From Triglochin maritima (taxonomy: Eukaryota > Streptophyta > Magnoliopsida > Alismatales > Juncaginaceae): DNA of 64,000 nt. Within the stretch, counting starts at the first letter, position 1. The number at the start of each line of letters is the position of its first letter. The stretch spans positions 6,150,501 to 6,214,500 of the forward strand of contig OY821779.1 in NCBI GenBank assembly GCA_963682175.1, read 5' to 3'. Positions 13,825 through 27,179 of the stretch are shown one piece after another. The notes beneath the pieces are model-generated. The model was not told where the DNA came from and did no database searches. It was given only the letters and a program-made list of their open reading frames with translations. A program made the position numbers and the translations under genes.

Positions 13825-16800
13825 ATGGAGGAAGAAGAGGAAGACAAACTTCTATTGAGTAGGTTGGGTGTAACATCTGCAAATCAAGATGATATAGAGA
13901 GTCACATACTCCAGAAGGTTGTTTTTCCTTTACACTCTGAACAGTTCAGTGCTAAATGTTATCTTCCAGTTTCTATGGTTGTTACACAGTTGTTAGATTT
14001 ATAAAAACTCAATTAAAACTTTTGTGTTACTGTTGAAAGGCTATTGACGAAGTTTTTAGTCATGAATTTGAATTTAAAGAGTTGGTACATCTATCTGACT
14101 GTCTTATAGTGGTTGACATAATTACTACAGCTAGTCATATGTATATATACTTACTATAGAAAAGAACAACAAATAGTTGCATGTCTTCTAAAATGACGAG
14201 TTTGTATCTTTTTGTTTCAGTTAAAATTATAATAAACAAGAGAATATTATATTTGTTCTGTTCTAGATAGTTTCTTGGAAATGTAATTTAGGTGCTGGTA
14301 ACAGCAATACCAATACCATGATCCATATGCTTACTCTCAGGTGGAAAATGCTGAAGAAAACTCAGGAAATCCGCCACATCCTGATGAGCAGTTAGTAGAA
14401 TCATCATCATCATCATCAACACGGGCCAAACTTTCTTCTAAACTCCGAGCAGTAAATGTAGAAATAGGTGCAGTTGCTGCAAGTATTGATTATGAACAAA
14501 AGCCAGAAAAATGTGAAAACAATCTTTTAGTTGGTGACAATGTGACGAAAGGAAGCACAGAGCATTCCAATGACTCTGATCCTGTTCGAGCTACTACTGA
14601 TGGATTAACCATTCAACAAGCCCTGGCAGCTGAGCGTTTAAAGAGCCTTAAAAAGACAAAGGCTCAGCTTCAAGATGAAATAGCTAAGTTTGATGGTGGT
14701 GTGACAAGTGCTGATAATCGTCAATGCAATGAACTTCTAGGGCAGTTGGTTAAGGAAGAGGTAAAGCACAAACGCAAGTCAAAAGAAGTGCAGCATTCTT
14801 CAAGGAGTTCAAAAAGGAAAGCAGTTGCATATGATGAAGATGCTGATTTTGATGCAATGTTGGATGCTGCTTCTACTGGGTTAGTTGAAACTGTAAGTTC
14901 CCAGAATCTCCTGTGTGATTTTCGTGATTGTGGTTTGTGAATGATCTTTTACATTTTCTTTGTCTTTTGCTCCATAGAGGCTTTGGGGTTATATTGATGG
15001 TTTTCTTTCTTTCTTCCATAGGGTGACTTAATGAATTTGATCGATGTTCTTAGCTTCTTTACCTTTTTTATTTATTACATTGTCATTTAAAGTTGATTAT
15101 GGAGATATAAATGATCAGACATGTATCCTTCTCTGCTCATCATCATCCATTGACATTTTTTAGGAGAGGGATAAATTGGTGCAGAAGGGAATTTTGACTC
15201 CATTTCACAGTCTAAAAGGATTTGAACGGCGTGTTCAACAATCTGGACCATCAAATAGGGTCGAACCACTTGAGGGAGAATCAAAGGAAACGTTTGCTTC
15301 AGCTAGCATCGCTAAAGCTGCAAAATCTCTCTCAGAGCTTGCTCAATCACGCCCTACAACTAAACTTGTTGGTGCAAAATTCTTGCCAAAACTGGATGCT
15401 CCAGCTCGTCCTTTTCAAAGACTAAAAACACCGCTGAAGCAACATCCAGACTCTCTGGAAAGCGATTTGGAACATAAAAGGCAAAAGCCCAGAAAATTGA
15501 AGAGGCCTTTACCAAGCAAAAAATGGAGAAAAAATGTAGAAAATGAGCATGTATTACAAATTCAAGTTGGTACATTTTCCCAACCCTTTTCTTTACGTAA
15601 CATTTTACTGAATCTAATAAGTTATCTGTTACACCTAAACGTTTGTACGGTAGGTGGAATATTTTTGCTGTTCGGAATCTGGTTTGCTACTGTTCCCTTT
15701 TGTGATCACATGTTTTCAGTTTAGGTAGTTGTAATTTCTGTTTCTATGTCAGTTATCAAAATGATGGACCTTTTATCTTGCTGGTATGCACTGCACTCTA
15801 TTTCTGATCTTTTGAGTCATGATTGATTTTTATGGTGAGTTAAGTGTTATTAAGTTGGGAGATCAGTAGTCTCTTACAACATAAAAGTCTGAAACTCTCC
15901 TATAGTGCATATTAGCATATGTTTGCACCTTTTGGAGCTTATAATCCATAAGGCCCAGGTGACCTTCAATATTGGCTTCGTCAGGCACAGGCGCATAGAA
16001 TTGTTTCATCTGCTTTCAGTTTTAGATTGCGATTTAGATACTTGAACAGGGGGACGTTTATTTTCTGAGACTATCATGCTTTCGGGCCTTTAGTAATCAT
16101 GCCACTTCATTGCTTCAAAATTTCAAATGGTATATGGGTTTAGCTAGACACTTGGGTTTTGAACAAGAAAAGTATCTGGTGTCTATTCTGTAGTTGTGTT
16201 TCTTTTGTATTATATATAAACCCAAACTAATACTTTGGTTTTCTATATATGCTCTGTACAGATGTAGATGAAGAGACAGATGCTGTTGCTTCGTGCGATC
16301 AGGCTGAACAGGCTGAACAATACGATATTGATGAAGATTTAAATGACTCTGGACAGTCATGTACTGTTCTGGAAGGAGGATTAAAAATCCCCAATGTGAT
16401 ATTCGAAAAACTTTTCGACTTTCAAAGAGTGGGAGTGCAATGGCTGTGGGAATTGCATTGTCAAAAAGCTGGGGGCATTATTGGAGATGAAATGGGTCTG
16501 GGTAAAACAGTTCAGGTGTTATCATTTCTAGGTGCTTTGCATTTCAGTAACATGTACAAACCTAGCATTGTCATTTGTCCTGTGACTCTTCTCCTTCAGT
16601 GGCAAAGGGAAGCAAAGAAATGGTATCCCAAGTTTCATGTAGAGATACTACATGATTCTGCACATGGTTCCGTTAAATCTGCACAAGCAAAAGATAGTGA
16701 AAGTGAATATGACAGTGAAGGTTCTCTAAATGATGAACATGGAAGAGGTTTCCCAACGAAGTCCAGGAAAAATTGGGATAATCTAATTGATAATGTGCTT

Positions 16801-19377
16801 AAATCAGAGTCTGGGCTGCTGCTTACTTCTTATGAGCAATTACGAATTTTGGGGAACAAGTTGCTGGATATTGAATGGGGGTATGCCGTATTGGATGAGG
16901 GGCATCGCATTAGAAATCCCAATGCTGAGATCACTCTGTTATGCAAGCAGCTGCAAACTGTGCATCGAGTAATCATGACGGGTGCTCCTATTCAGAATAA
17001 GCTTGCTGAGCTCTGGTCACTTTTTGATTTCATTTTCCCTGGAAAATTAGGTGTTTTACCAGTATTTGAAATGGAATTCTCTGTTCCAATTTCTGTTGGT
17101 GGCTATGTAAATGCTTCACCATTGCAAGTGACTACAGCTTACCGATGTGCAGTGGTTTTACGTGATCTTGTCATGCCGTATCTTCTCAGACGTATGAAAG
17201 CCGATGTCAGTGCCCAGCTCTCTAAGAAAACGGAGCATGTGCTATTCTGTAGCCTAACAACAGACCAACGTCTCTTTACCGTGCATTTCTAGCTAGCTCT
17301 GAGGTGGAGCAAATTTTTGATGGAAACCGAAACTCACTTTATGGGATTGACGTTATGCGCAAGATTTGCAATCATCCAGATTTGCTGGAAAGAGAACATG
17401 CTGCAAAGCATCCAGACTACGGAAACCCTGAAAGAAGTGGAAAAATGGAAGTGATTGCCCAAGTACTTAAGCTATGGAATGAGCAAGGTCACCGTGTACT
17501 GGTTTTTACCCAGACTCAACAAATGTTGGACATTCTTGAAATTTTCATGAAAACAAAAGGTTATGCATACAGGAGAATGGATGGGCTTACACCTGTAAAG
17601 CAGCGAATGGCCTTGATAGATGAATTCAATAACTCCTCTGAAGTATTTGTCTTCATTTTGACCACTAAAGTTGGTGGTTTAGGGACAAATTTGATAGGTG
17701 CAAATAGAGTAATCATTTTCGATCCTGATTGGAATCCTTCAACTGATATGCAGGTCCCATACGTTTTCCATTATGTTTATCCTTGCAGACTAATAAAATT
17801 GGAATTGCAGCAATATTCTCTTTTCACCCTTGAGTGTAATTCATATTTATATGAGCTTTAGAGGTTTTGTCGCTTTTAATCATTTACGAATTACATGGAT
17901 TGGTTTCATCTTTTTTCTTTTTTTTTGATGTTCCTTCCACCCTGGGAAAAGCAACATTCAGACATATATTTCAATGAATAAATATTACATTTATCAGTTT
18001 CACATGTTTATTTTGTTCTGGAAAATTAAAGCCTATCCTTTTTTTTCATTCCGATCGATTTCGTTTTCTCAACCTTTTACTTTTAACATATTTTTGCTAT
18101 AAAATTGCTCATGTTACAGGCAAGAGAGCGTGCTTGGCGTATAGGACAGACAAGGGATGTAACAGTGTATAGATTGATCACGAGGGGGACTGTGGAGGAA
18201 AAGGTGTACCATAGACAGATTTACAAGCACTTCCTTACCAACAAGATATTGAAAAATCCACAACAGAGAAGGTTCTTTAAGGCCCGTGACATGAGGGATC
18301 TCTTCACTTTGCAAGATGACACAGGTGATAATTCTACCGAGACATCAAACATCTTCAGCCAGTTATCAGGTGATCTTCATATAGGAGTCGATGGTGGTAG
18401 TGGAGGAATAAACAAGTCCTTACATGTTGCCTCAAATGGCACTTCTAATCATCTTGAAATAACCAACCACCCGAATCCTGAAGTCGGAACATCCAGCAAA
18501 GGGAAAACGAAAGTAGAAGAAAATGGAGGTGGATTAGATGAAGAAACAAGTATATTGAAGAGTCTCTTTGATGCTAATGGAATCCATGTGAGCTTTCATC
18601 TTCGTTGACACTTTCTTTTCTCTGTATTGCTTGCTTTTGTTTCCGCTTATTGCCTTACTGTTTATGATAATTTATTTAATCTATTCTGTTGTTCTCTTCT
18701 AGAGTGCAGTGAACCATGATGTTATTATGAACGCAAATGATGTCAGTGACATGGTTCGGTTTGAGGAACAAGCTTCTTTGGTTGCACAAAGGGCCGCTGA
18801 AGCGTTGCGCCAATCACGGATGATTAGAAGTCGTGATAGTTTTGCAGTTCCAACTTGGACTGGGAAATCTGGTGCTGCTGGTGCACCATCATACATTCCC
18901 AGAAAATTTGGTTCCAAAGTAAACACAAAGCTTATTGGAAATTCGAAAACACCAGAAGTATCAGCTTGCAAATCACCTGTTTTTCTGGTTGGGGTTTCTA
19001 CTGGTAGAGCTTTATCTTCAGCTGAACTGTTGGCTAAAGCCCAAGGAAACCAAGTAAAAGCTGTCTGTGATGGGCTTGAAGATCAGTTTGCTGCATCCTC
19101 CAGCTCCAGTCATGCAACTACATCCTCTAGTCGATCGAATCCACCAAGTAAAAACATGATCATACAACCTGAAGTCCTCATTCGCCAGCTCTGCACTTTC
19201 ATTGAGCAGAGAGGTGGAAGTGCAGATTCTGGTAGTATAGTGCAGCATTTTAGAGATAAAATACCCACCAAAGATCTGCCTCTCTTTCGTAATCTTTTGA
19301 AGGAAATAGCTGTGTTAGAGAAAGATGCTGGTGGTGGTGATTCTCATTGGGTTTTGAAACACGAGTACAGGGAATGA
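13825..19377 (+). CDS. CHR8: CSB/ERCC6-type SWI/SNF DNA-repair ATPase (CHR8-like), with an apparent frameshift
   Basis: Family role: DNA translocase recruited to RNA polymerase II stalled at lesions, starting transcription-coupled repair. Exons: 13825-13917, 14341-14892, 15164-15569, 16262-17753, 18120-18587, 18703-19377. The start follows the conserved N-terminus [12 protein letters not shown]. The model has an early coiled coil, Lys/Arg-rich nuclear signals in exons 2-3, Walker [10 protein letters not shown] (about residue 432), a DEGH box, and motifs V-VI ending [10 protein letters not shown] in exon 5. A C-terminal winged-helix-like segment lies in the last 70 residues (PEVLIRQLC to LKHEYRE). 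Length is about 1,228 codons, near Arabidopsis CHR8. In exon 4 the frame breaks at 17269-17280: one base is missing relative to the family and TAG follows at 17290. That is either a sequence error or a real truncation after helicase lobe 1. Confidence 0.9.
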
Positions 19378-20583
19378 TGTCATTGCACATAACTTATTTA
19401 TCGTATTTCAACATGGACAATTGCATTAGCACTCACACAGTCACACAACACTTGGGTCTTAGCTTCTTGCCGGAGTTAATTTGATTCTCAGGAGCAATTT
19501 GAAACCTCTCAAGCACATTCAAGACCTACTGTCTCCTGACGGCCAGCCACATTATTTGAAGGTGCTTCCTTTCTAAATGATATCATCATTGGCATTCAGG
19601 AGATGGTTCCTTCGATTCTTTTCGATTCTAACGTATAGATTTCACCTCATCCATCAAAGATAAAAGACGATGGATCATTGTGGTTGTAGCTTACTTCAAT
19701 TTTTACTATACGTAATATTTATACAATAAATTTAGGCCACTCTTATGATGGTGCCAATATGCATTTCTTTTGACAACTGAATAAATGATATATTGGTACC
19801 TAACATTATTTCAGATTTGTTAGTCTGCGGTTTGAAATAATACCCTTGATTGCTTCGTATTGTGCTTCAAGAGATGGTGTTTCTGTCGAGTTCGCATTTG
19901 CTCGGAGGTTAGGCTAGGCATGGCGTTTTTTCTTTATCTGCCTGACCGTCCTCACAGTAGTGCATGAGTTCCCAAGAAAAAGCTTGCATCTTCTTCACCT
20001 CTACTATTATTTCACCTCTTTATCGTAGCTAACATGATCCAGTAGTTTGTTTAATCAAAGCACTCCAAGTGCCGATTGGCGGTCTCTGTTAGGTTTAAGG
20101 GTAAGAAAACACGTCCAAAAGACCTAGCAATGTTGTCGGTAAAGCGTTAAAAAGACGTGCCCGACAGCCAGGATGAGGATTTGCTCAAAATTATAAACGG
20201 AATTTCGGCTGGGAAATTCATTTCACAGATGACAAATTTAAATCGTTAACTCCCTGCTGCTATTGTCTTGCATGCCCTTAGAGATCTAATCAATTTTTCT
20301 AAAATTTGAGCTCACAACCTCTTCTCTGAATTTCTTTGGATTTGATTTACAAAACAGAGCTCACTTCCAACTTAAAACAACAAAAAAACTCGGACCAACT
20401 ATGTATATTTTCCTTACAAACAAGCAATACCAACACTTGACACATCTATCCTGAGCCGGTAAGAATAAAATTTACATAACTGATAACTCGATTAATTCAT
20501 TGCAGCTTCACCAGCAATTCTTTACCTAGTAGTATATACGTACACATGTTTCATGCCTTGAAACTCTTGTTTCAACGGTTGCT
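19378..20583. other. Intergenic between convergent genes, including both 3' UTRs
   Basis: No gene recognised. It should hold the 3' UTRs of the CSB-type gene (+) and the NIK-type kinase (-). Confidence 0.45.
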
Positions 20584-23500
20584 TCATCTTGGCCCAGATA
20601 GCTCAACTGCTTGGACAAACAAAGATGAGTCATTAGTGAGGTCAGAGTACCGATCCGAGGAGAAATCGTCTGTCTTGCACTTCTGCACTTCTTCTTGATT
20701 CGAGGCCTCCCATCTCTCGGCAAGCCCATCACCCTCCAGCATCCGGACTACGTTGGACATCTTGGGTCTTTGGCTGGGAAGGTACTGAGTGCACAGCAAT
20801 GCCACTTGTATCATCTCCTCCAGTTCAATTCGGTCGTACTTGTTCTTCAAATCGTCGTCAACTATGGTGTCTAGTTTCTTTTCTTGGTGAAGTCTTCTCA
20901 CCTACAAGAAGGAATAACGACACAACAAACCTCCTCATATCGCTTTTCAAATTTAGCAGCAAACAGTAGATAAATACATGATCACATATGATGATACCAG
21001 TCAACTTATTAATGTAGTTCGTTAACCTTTTCTTACCCAATCAAGCATGGCTCCTTTTTTGTTTGCCGCCTTGCCGAATTCAAGAGCTCTCTGACCAGTA
21101 ATAAGTTCAAGGAGAAGAATTCCAAAGCCAAACACATCGGTTTTCTCTGAAGACTGGCCCGTGGAGAGATACTCGGGTGCTATATGACCCACTGTACCTC
21201 GAACGGCAGTTGTAACATGTGAGTCACAGTGATCAAGGAGCTTTGCGAGCCCAAAGTCACCAACTATGGCTTCACAATAGTCATCAAGAAGTACATTTGC
21301 GGCCTTAACATCTCTATGTATGATCTTGGGATCACATTGCTCATGAAGGTACAGTAGACCTCTTGCAGTTCCCAAAGCTATTCTTTTCCTAGTGCACCAG
21401 TCCAGTGCTGGTTTTCCTATAGTTTAAAGAAGAATAGAACGACATTCAGAATATTTCATCAAGGAATGTGATGTTAAAGATCAGAAGCAAATTACTAGTT
21501 TTAGTAATCTTGAACTATATTTAATTGATCGGATGTCTTATAATTGATGGATGCTACAAAATAAATTTCTTGGATGAAATTTGAACTCCAGTGTCGTCTA
21601 CGATAAAAGAAAACAAGGAGGTTTCACTTGATAGACACAAGGCGATTAACGAGTTATTGAGGTAATACAGTGTGGATAGGATGGCTTGGAGGAAGTAGGA
21701 CCGAAGTGAATTTTAATTCTAACTTAAGTTTTCAAATGCCAGTTCAATTCCCAGCGAGTACAGATGTGTGGATATGTCCTCGGTGGAGATAAATTGTCTA
21801 TTTGGTTAGTGACAAAATTGGGCTTAAATTGGTTTGGATGTGTAAGTTTCAGAGACTTTTCCAATTACAATTTTATGCTATGGAGGCTCCAATTTTATGT
21901 TTTTTTAAGATCTCTAGCAAATCATGCAAATTTTAGTCTTGCAATCTTGCTCTTTCTAAGCTTTTGAAGTGATTTATCTTGAGTACAAAGAAATCATACA
22001 ACAATCTGATTAAAGACATACCTTTTAGTCGAGATGCAACACTTCCATTTGCCATGTATGGATAAACCAGAAGCCTTTCTGTTGGCGTCATGCAGAAACC
22101 ATAAAGCTTGAGGAGATTCCGGTGGACTGCCAAGCTTATCATCTCCACTTCTGTTCGGAACTGGGTATCTCCACCAGCAGCATTTCCATCCTTCAGCCTT
22201 TTCACGGCTACAACAGTTCCATCTCTGAGGTGGCCCTTGTATACATTTCCAAACCCACCCTTCCCAAGTAAGTTTTTGATATTGAAATTATCCGTTGCAA
22301 CCTGAAGCTCCCTAAATTGAAACCTTTTCATGTTTCCTAGAGACAATTCCTCACGATGTTGATCTGAAACAAGTGAACATAGTAGAAATTTTCATGTAAA
22401 TACTCTCCTAAAAGTCAGGGAAAGAATGATGCTTTTGAATGAAATGTCACCACATTAAATTTGTGTACAAACCATTAACGTCAAAAAAGATCTGACGGTT
22501 GTGTTTGTGCTTCCACCACAGAAGTATACCAAATCCGACTGCAAGTAGGGAAATGCAACTGAAGCTTAGCCCGAAACCAAAAGCTAATTTCTGTTTTCTG
22601 CCTTTTCCATTGCTAGGAGTACCTATGAAATAAAAGAGAGACATGAGTAAAAGACGGGCAGTAAAAAGCCAAGAATACCACAAGCAACGCAGACATCGTG
22701 GTTTTACTTATGGCCTTATAGGATATGTTTAAAGGTTTAACAATAGTCTAGACGTAGGTAATTGTCAAAATCTAATAACTTTCTGCAATAGTTGTGATTT
22801 TTGAATGGTAAAGAAGTGAACTTCGCTCGATCATTTTGCAGCCTAACTTGCATAGTTGCATAAAGATTGGAAGAAGTGTGTTATACTAAAATCACACGTG
22901 CTATTACTGTTGACCTGTATCAAGTGGACGAGAGAACAATAGCAAATTTGTGAAACACTACAAAACGTAACAAAAACAATAAATATAAGAACCTAATGAA
23001 ATTTGCATTCTGAAAAAAATTGAGGTATGGGTATACAAAGAAAATGAGGTTAAGGTGACATATAAACGCAAGTAATAAAAAGGCTTACCACATATTGCAG
23101 AACCTTAAGGAATGGACTCAGTACTTATTTGTTATACACAGTCATGGATTTAATATTTTTTGCCAAGAAATTAATTATCTACAAGCATATTATACTTAAA
23201 CAAACATCTGCTTGAAACTATATTATAACCTTGTGAATTATCAGAGTCCAGAGTAGGCATGGGCACTGCTCCTGAGCAATTTTTTCCGAAACCTGAGCAC
23301 ATCTGAGGATTACCATTGATGCTGCAATGAAATTCAAGCAGAAACTGTGTCAAACTTGCCAGAATTCTGAAAGCAACACCTAGCATATATTATTACCATT
23401 TACACAGTGGCATGATGTATGTAATTTGATCATATGGCATTTGCCAATTGAACGGCCCAATTCGAAGATATCTAATCGTTTGATAGATAATCGAAATGCC

Positions 23501-24619
23501 TCGACAACGCTATAAAGAATAAATCAACAAACATATAATTACAATAGCCCAAAAATAATAAGCATGCTCACTTGAAAGCTCTGGTGGGGAATCTTGGTAT
23601 GGGACCACTCAAGTTGTTATATGACAAATCCCTGTAACAAACGACCAAAAACTTTCACTAAATTTTCACATAAAAACATAAATTCATGCAAAAAAAACCC
23701 CAAAGAAATAGGCACTCACAGATTAGCTAGATGGGTGATGTTTGCCAATGACTGCGGCAGTGCTCCAGACAGACTGTTATTATTAATCCTTCTGCACTCA
23801 AACCAAATAAAAACACAACCACTTGTCAGAAACAAACATTAGGGTCTATTATGGTTGTCTGTAAACCAATAAAATTGTTTCTTACAGGTATTCAAGATTT
23901 GTGAGTTGGCCAAGAGAGGGAGGGAGTTCACCACTGAAGTTGTTGTTGGAAAGGTCAAGCGTTCTAAGCTTTGAGAGCTTTCCAATCTCATGTGGTAAAG
24001 GCCCAGATAAGTTGTTTCCCTGCAACAGACTAAAAACATCACCCCAATAAATTAGACCCATTAATCACTTACATATTTTGGAAAAAAAACATTTATTATT
24101 CTGCTTCTGTGGCACTCTCACATGGTCTGGAGATTTGTCAAGTTGCCAATGTTTGGGGAGAGTGTGCCACATAAATTGTGGCTTGGGGTCTCTCTGCAAC
24201 AAAAACAAACCAACTTAGACTTGCCCACACAAAAATTTCAACCAATTTCATTGGTGTAAGGATAAAAAAAGACACATTTCAACTGAATAGAAAGGAAAAC
24301 TGGGTCTTACAGTCCAATGACAAAATTCTCCAAAGAGCAAGTGACCATTGCCCAACTGCAAGGGTCAACAGAGTCCTGATCCCAGTTCTTCAAAACACCA
24401 AGAGGGTCCTTCAACAAAGCCTTAATCTCCATCAGAGCTTGCACTGGACCAAAACCAGCCAACTCTTTTTAGCTGAGCCAAAAAAAAAAAAAAGCCCAAT
24501 GGAGAGAGTTGACCACCACCTTCATAGTTCACACCCTTGGGAGAGAGAAGTCCATAAGAAGGCCAGCAAAAGCAGAGAACGAGAAACCAGAGAAAAACTC
24601 CTCTTCTCTTAGCTTCCAT
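20584..24619 (-). CDS. NIK: NSP-interacting-kinase-type LRR-II receptor kinase (11 exons, 620 aa)
   Basis: Plasma-membrane LRR receptor kinase close to Arabidopsis NIK1-3, which act in antiviral and immune signalling. Exons in transcript order: 24619-24520, 24443-24311, 24193-24122, 24029-23886, 23791-23720, 23631-23572, 23321-23230, 22622-22473, 22363-22022, 21416-21037, 20901-20584. All phases agree, and LRR exons are 72 or 144 bases as in SERK/NIK genes. Order: signal peptide, [14 protein letters not shown]-cap with DPCSW, about five LRRs, Pro-rich spacer, transmembrane helix (about 238-258), kinase. Visible: [39 protein letters not shown], activation loop [15 protein letters not shown] and the NIK tail [13 protein letters not shown] carries Arg, so this is an RD kinase. 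An in-frame ATG at 24637 is an alternative start. The NIK paralogue number is not assigned. Confidence 0.95.
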
Positions 24620-25078
24620 GAAGCCAAACTGCACCAAAGTTGAGACTTTTGGTTGGAAGAAAGTAGGGAAAACAAAGGTGGCCGTGGGTGATGGTTTTGT
24701 TCTATTTTTACCACTCTCCCATGCTATCGCTTGGCAGAGTATAGTTCAGAATTCTACTAATAAAGGTGCGAGGAAAGAACAAGAAATGTCAGAGGACAGG
24801 GTTTTGGTTGCAAGCAAGAGAAGTGCAGAGGAGGGAACTAGCATGCTTGTGCTTGTCTGGAGGCTGTCACTTGTGTTTGGAACTAATTACAATTGGACCC
24901 ATGTGAAGATTAGAGGATTTTAAAGTGGAAAAATGGTGATTCTGGACTGGTTTGTAATTTGTTGGAGTTCATGGGTTTACTTGGAAGATGGCTTTGGGTT
25001 TTGTAGGTATATGATGTCTTTGTCTAGCTTGTGATCTTTTTTGACCAAGTAGATTTGTAGGGCTCCCAAGAAAGAAAC
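24620..25078. other. Upstream region of the NIK-type gene
   Basis: Probable 5' UTR and promoter on the minus strand. No distinct element or other gene is recognised. Confidence 0.4.
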
Positions 25079-25081
25079 TTA

Positions 25082-26455
25082 GGGTGCGTTTGGTGCACGT
25101 TCCTGTAGCCAGATTTTCCAGCTCCACCATCCACCATCCAAACACGAAACAACTTTTCCGCTTTCTGGTCAAGAGCTCCTTAAAACCCGCTCTCTCATGG
25201 AAACAGTAACTTTAGAAGCCGATCTCTTGCTGCTTTTCGCAGCTTCTCTGATTTTCGTTTGAATAGTGGGCTTGATAGCGTGTGAAATTACGGGTCATAC
25301 CAATCCTCAATTTTACGGATTGTCACTCCCCCAACGACCACAATTAACTGGGCTACCATCTTCTCCTTTACCTTTTGTTATTGTCCTCCAACGCCCTCAG
25401 ATTCGTCTCCTCGGTTCTCACCTTGGATCAACAATTTCTCCCTCACCGTTGCTCGTCATTGCGGTCGGGCAATTAAATCTAGGTTCCCATCACCAATGAT
25501 CGATCTTCGTATCTCCATCTTTGCCCTCAAAGAGGACCAGGTTGATTCCAAACTTGTTTTCTCATTTTGTTTTTGTTAAGGTTTATTTTGATTTTTTTGG
25601 GGGAATTGGGTAGCAACTCGTGGGTTATGGGTTCACCCCTACTCTGTTATTATGAATTTAAAACTTCAATTAACTGTCCCCAAATTATCCCACCTTTTTG
25701 TTTGATAATTTTTTTTAGTATCCATCATACCCTAAGCATATTTGGCAAACTAAGTTTTTAAGAGTTTGGTTGTATATGAAATTAATAATATGCTCGTTTT
25801 GGATGCTTCAACATGTTAAAAAATTCTCCTGCATGTTTACTTTTGGGAACTATCTCTATCTTCAAACTTGAGCTTTGAGCTTCAGTTCAATCTCCAAAAA
25901 CCAGATAACAATAAGATACTAGTGTGAGGGTTTACAAGTCATTGTTGGAGTTCGTTTTTTCAAAAATTTGCTTTCTTGAAGAAATGTATAGTTTCAGTTT
26001 CTGTACTCAAATAATGTCTTGCTTTGTTGAACAAGTGTATTCAATTCGATAATCTTTGTACTGGTACTTATAGTAGTGGTATGATTTTTTTCTCCAAATT
26101 TAGGATTACCTGATTGAACAAGTTTGTGGACTATTTGGAGGATGGATTTGTTGAGTCAAACAATAGTTTGCTTTGCTTATCTATCCAGATTTGATACTAT
26201 TTCAAATCAAGAAGAGATTGACTGAGAAAGTCCCATGTCTATCTACGGATGAGGGTGAAGGAGGAAGATCTGGTGGTTAATAAAGGCGGGAAGAGGAGGG
26301 GTAGAAACGGAACAGACGACTAGAAAAACTCCTAATAGTAGACGACTTCTCCAAACGGGAGGAGCTCTTCTGACGCGCGATGTGCGAAGTGACAGGAGCT
26401 CAAAGAGCTGTGAAGCTTCAAAAAACTGCTACAGAAAGGTGCACCAAACGCACCC
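25082..26455. mobile_element. PIF/Harbinger-type non-autonomous element, 1.37 kb
   Basis: Terminal inverted repeats GGGTGCGTTTGGTGCAC are perfect over 17 bases and continue imperfectly through TTCCTGTAGC. The flanking 3-bp direct repeat is TTA (25079-25081 and 26456-26458). TTA/TAA duplications with GGGTG-type ends are typical of PIF/Harbinger. Subterminal parts also share GAGCTCC/GGAGCTC. I see no DDE transposase or Myb-like frame, so it appears non-autonomous although long for a MITE. Confidence 0.9.
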
Positions 26456-26458
26456 TTA

Positions 26459-26945
26459 TTATTGCATTGCCACTTGTAGAAAGTTCCTTCTTTTCTGCAT
26501 AAAATACGATTAAAGGTGTTCTTTTCAATATATATTTAAATAATAATAATAAAATGCAACATGTAGCCAGAAAATCACATAGGATATCGAAAATTATTCA
26601 AATTTTAGTTTTACATATTTTATTTTTTAAGCAGTTTTATAATTTTCATTGCATGACATCAAAAATGAAGAAAAGAATGTTCATCAAATATATTTCAGTC
26701 GGATTTTTTTGCATAATACTCGATTTGTTTTGAGCTATCTATGTTATACAAACATGATCTGCATCACTATCTGCGGTGAGATCAACATTTTTTCCATAAA
26801 AGCGTACCTTTTAATTCCATTTTTTTGTGTCCTCCTTTCTAATCATATCTAATTATGTGTTAGTAACTCCTACTAGGTTTTATGATCGTTTCATTTCATA
26901 CTTTAAGTCTTATTTTCCATCCTATTTAATTATTTCCATCCTTTA
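26459..26945. other. AT-rich intergenic DNA, nothing recognised
   Basis: No coding frame, repeat structure or RNA gene is supported. Confidence 0.4.
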
Positions 26946-27106
26946 GTTAAAATAAAACTCAACTGTCGTTCATCGTCGGAAAACTACTTAAATCGTCTCT
27001 ACAGATTATCATTTTGTCTTTCTACCATTTATACTTATATAACTCTTCATTTCACTCTCCTAACACCACTCTCTCTTCATATTACTCTCATATTCACCAC
27101 AAAAAA

Positions 27107-27160
27107 ATGTCTCGGAGACCAGAAAAAGAACCAGCGGACGTCTCGGATTACTCAAATATG
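27107..27160 (+). CDS. Possible 18-codon first exon conserved between two MULE copies
   Basis: ATG at 27107 opens MSRRPEKEPADVSDYSNM, then GTAAAATG as a possible donor. The related element has an ATG at 53529 with MFRRSVNEPTDAPVYSNL, alignable over the same 18 codons. It probably belongs upstream of the plant-mobile-domain gene, but the link across the AT-rich block is inferred. Confidence 0.35.
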
Positions 27161-27179
27161 GTAAAATGTCTTGTTTAGT

